From contig CAYXZC010000075.1 in the NCBI GenBank assembly GCA_964469815.1, forward strand, positions 1-6,690: a DNA stretch of 6,690 bases, written 5' to 3'. The translations under genes were made by a program, and so were the position numbers. The notes beneath the pieces were generated by a model. That model did not search any database, was not told where the DNA came from, and saw nothing but the letters and a program-made list of their open reading frames with translations. This DNA comes from MGBC163016 sp964469815 (GTDB taxonomy: Bacteria; Actinomycetota; Coriobacteriia; Coriobacteriales; Eggerthellaceae). Positions 5,827 to 6,690 of this stretch are shown here, in pieces; positions within the stretch are counted from its first letter, which is position 1, and every line of letters starts with the position of its first letter.

Positions 5827-6078
5827 ATGGCGACTTTCACATATACGCCGCGCGGCGTTTGCTCGCGCAGGATAGATATCGAAACCGATGATGGCATCGT
5901 TGAGAACGTGCAGTTCACAGGCGGATGCGATGGCAATCTGAAGGCGATCTCGAAGCTCATCAAGGGCATGAAGGTCGAGGATGTCGTGAATATCCTCGAA
6001 GGCAACACCTGCGGGCCCAGATCGACGAGCTGCGCCGATCAGCTGGCTCAGGCGTTGAAGGATTCCGATGGCCGATAG
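5827..6078 (+). CDS. Small TSCPD-domain protein (TIGR03905-like), function unknown
   Basis: The 83-residue protein is essentially one TSCPD domain. It shows YTPRGVCSRRIDIETDDG at residues 6-23, VQFTGGCDGNLKAISKLIKGM at 28-48, and the C-terminal TSCADQLAQAL at 67-77 that corresponds to the name-giving TSCPD motif (Pro is Ala here). Four cysteines, Cys12, Cys34, Cys62 and Cys69, lie at conserved positions and could bind metal or form redox pairs; this is inference. The family occurs as stand-alone proteins in Clostridia and related anaerobes, and a related domain is found at the C-terminus of some class II ribonucleotide reductases. No biochemical role is established. No signal peptide or membrane segment is seen. 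AGGAGGAG (5817-5824) gives a strong ribosome site just before ATG 5827. The gene stands alone between glnK and rpsA, about 100 nt and 230 nt away. Confidence 0.88.
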   Translation: MATFTYTPRGVCSRRIDIETDDGIVENVQFTGGCDGNLKAISKLIKGMKVEDVVNILEGNTCGPRSTSCADQLAQALKDSDGR

Positions 6079-6097
6079 CAGAAGACGGTATCTTCGC
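6078..6097 (+). terminator. Weak hairpin overlapping the TSCPD gene stop
   Basis: GAAGA (6081-6085) pairs with TCTTC (6091-6095) around CGGTA, and GC at 6078-6079 can pair with GC at 6096-6097 across one bulged A. The following sequence has only CTTT and then A-rich DNA, so this is at best a weak terminator. Confidence 0.22.
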
Positions 6098-6152
6098 CTT
6101 TCGAAAAATATCTCATTCAACTGCGAATTCACGATGAATGCTGCGCATTGAG

Positions 6153-6161
6153 TGATATACT
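6153..6161 (+). promoter_or_regulatory. Candidate extended -10 promoter for rpsA
   Basis: TGATATACT contains a TG-n-TATACT extended -10 element (TATACT is 5 of 6 to consensus) about 150 nt before the rpsA start. Extended -10 promoters tolerate a weak -35, which fits the lack of a good one upstream. An overlapping alternative is TTGAGT (6148-6153), a 17-nt spacer and TGTAAA (6171-6176). Both choices place transcription start in or next to the dyad at 6161-6177. Confidence 0.4.
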
Positions 6162-6177
6162 TTTACAGCTTGTAAAA
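6161..6177. promoter_or_regulatory. Perfect dyad TTTTACA-N3-TGTAAAA, candidate operator
   Basis: TTTTACA (6161-6167) and TGTAAAA (6171-6177) are exact inverted repeats separated by GCT. The dyad begins at the last base of the candidate -10 and covers the expected start site, a typical repressor position. As a hairpin it would have only a 3-nt loop, an AT-rich stem and no T run after it, so an operator reading is preferred over a terminator. No regulator can be named from the motif alone. Confidence 0.4.
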
Positions 6178-6282
6178 AATACAGGCAGAAAAAGTATTGG
6201 CCCTTGAGACATGCTGGTTGTACAAACTAATTCGCTACCCTTTGCGCGCGAGCATGGTAAGTAACATTCATCATGAGAAAAG

Positions 6283-6308
6283 GGTCCCCAATTTTTTGAA
6301 AGGGGTCC
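6283..6308 (+). promoter_or_regulatory. rpsA translation initiation region: U-rich patch and Shine-Dalgarno in a possible masking hairpin
   Basis: The Shine-Dalgarno AAAGGGG (6299-6305) lies 6 nt before TTG 6312. CCCC at 6286-6289 can pair with GGGG at 6302-6305. The stem can continue past a U-U mismatch (6285/6306) with GG (6283-6284) pairing to CC (6307-6308). The loop holds six U residues (6292-6297). In E. coli, S1 represses its own mRNA by binding the initiation region. A U-run looped out next to a hidden Shine-Dalgarno is suitable for such control, but this is inference. Confidence 0.4.
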
Positions 6309-6311
6309 GTT

Positions 6312-6690
6312 TTGACCGAAATCAAGAACACGTCCGTAATCGAATTCGACGATGTTACGGACGACCAACTCAACGCCATGATCGATGGCACATTGACCGA
6401 ATTCGATGAGGGCGATCTTGTCGATGGCACGGTTGTTAAGCTGGAGCATGATGAAGTGCTTGTTGACATCGGATTCAAGAGCGAAGGTGTCATCCCGGCT
6501 CGCGAGCTTTCCATCCGCAAGGATGTCGATCCTTCCGAGATCGTGAACCTTGGCGATCATATCGAGGCTTTGGTTCTCCAAAAGGAAGACAAGGACGGTC
6601 GCCTCATCCTCTCCAAGAAGCGTGCCGAGTACGAGCGCGCCTGGATCCAGGTCGAGGACAAATTCAAGGCCGGCGAGGTCGTTACCGGTG
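6312..6690 (+). CDS. rpsA: 30S ribosomal protein S1, N-terminal part (3' end outside window)
   Basis: S1 carries tandem OB-fold S1 domains and helps the 30S subunit bind mRNA leaders. About 126 residues are in the window. A ~33-residue N-terminal segment (starting TEIKNTSVIEFDDVTDDQL) is followed by the first S1 domain, from GDLVDGTVVKLEHDEVLVDIGFKSEGVIP through ARELSIRKDVDP to LGDHIEALVLQKEDKDGRLILSKKRAE (about residues 34-104). AWIQVEDKFKAGEVVTG then opens the second domain. The wording closely resembles actinobacterial and clostridial S1 proteins, where RELS and LVLQKEDKEGRLILSKKRA are typical. TTG 6312 is chosen as start because AAAGGGG lies 6 nt upstream and it gives a normal N-terminus; the next in-frame ATG (6378) has no comparable ribosome site and would remove part of the usual leader segment. 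The frame is intact to the window edge. Confidence 0.95.
   Translation, partial: MTEIKNTSVIEFDDVTDDQLNAMIDGTLTEFDEGDLVDGTVVKLEHDEVLVDIGFKSEGVIPARELSIRKDVDPSEIVNLGDHIEALVLQKEDKDGRLILSKKRAEYERAWIQVEDKFKAGEVVTG

Noticed and set aside
6161..6177. TTTTACA-N3-TGTAAAA as a terminator for the TSCPD gene
   Set aside because: The loop would be 3 nt, the stem is AT-rich, and it is followed by A residues rather than T.
6204..6233. TTGAGA with TAATTC as a second rpsA promoter
   Set aside because: The -10 matches consensus at only two positions; the candidate at 6153-6161 is better.
6129..6581. Reverse-strand open frame of about 150 codons over the rpsA leader and 5' end
   Set aside because: It is antisense to a clear S1 domain coding region and has no recognisable domain; the leader signals point to forward transcription.

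Overview
The window looks like chromosomal core sequence from a Gram-positive bacterium of moderate GC. It most resembles an anaerobic actinomycete of the Coriobacteriia type (Eggerthellaceae-like). This rests on the actinobacterial flavour of the S1 N-terminus, the accC-asp23-nusB-xseB-dxs gene order, clostridial/coriobacterial-style PII and TSCPD proteins, and frequent TTG/GTG starts. The lineage is an inference from remembered family sequences. All genes are on the + strand, and I see no transposase, integrase, CRISPR array, tRNA or rRNA.

Positions 1-3655 form one tightly packed operon: the C-terminal part of accC (biotin carboxylase), an Asp23/Gls24-family protein, nusB, xseB and dxs. Junctions are overlapping or nearly so (ATGA overlap, 8-nt overlap, possible TTGA overlap), so translation is probably coupled. 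The operon mixes fatty-acid initiation, envelope-associated, transcription antitermination, DNA repair and isoprenoid precursor functions. NusB and XseB both carry unusual acidic low-complexity C-terminal tails, and the XseB tail is encoded by a 12-bp tandem repeat.

Positions 3656-4038 hold no convincing gene but are rich in inverted repeats: a small hairpin after dxs, a 129-bp element bounded by 16-bp inverted repeats with an inner hairpin, and a GC-rich hairpin closer to amtB. This is the least explained part of the window.

Positions 4039-5723 encode an ammonium transporter (amtB) followed directly by its PII partner (glnK). This PII has canonical ligand-binding residues but valine in place of Tyr51, so it should not be regulated by uridylylation or adenylylation at that site. 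Its Arg47, the residue that plugs the AmtB pore, is kept.

Positions 5827-6078 encode a small four-cysteine TSCPD-domain protein of unknown function. A leader of about 230 bp follows, with a candidate promoter, a perfect TTTTACA-N3-TGTAAAA dyad and a possible Shine-Dalgarno-masking hairpin. It precedes rpsA (ribosomal protein S1), which starts at TTG 6312 and runs off the window.

I do not see a clearly new multi-gene system. The best leads are the intergenic inverted-repeat element, the Tyr51-less PII, the rpsA leader and the repeat-tailed XseB.
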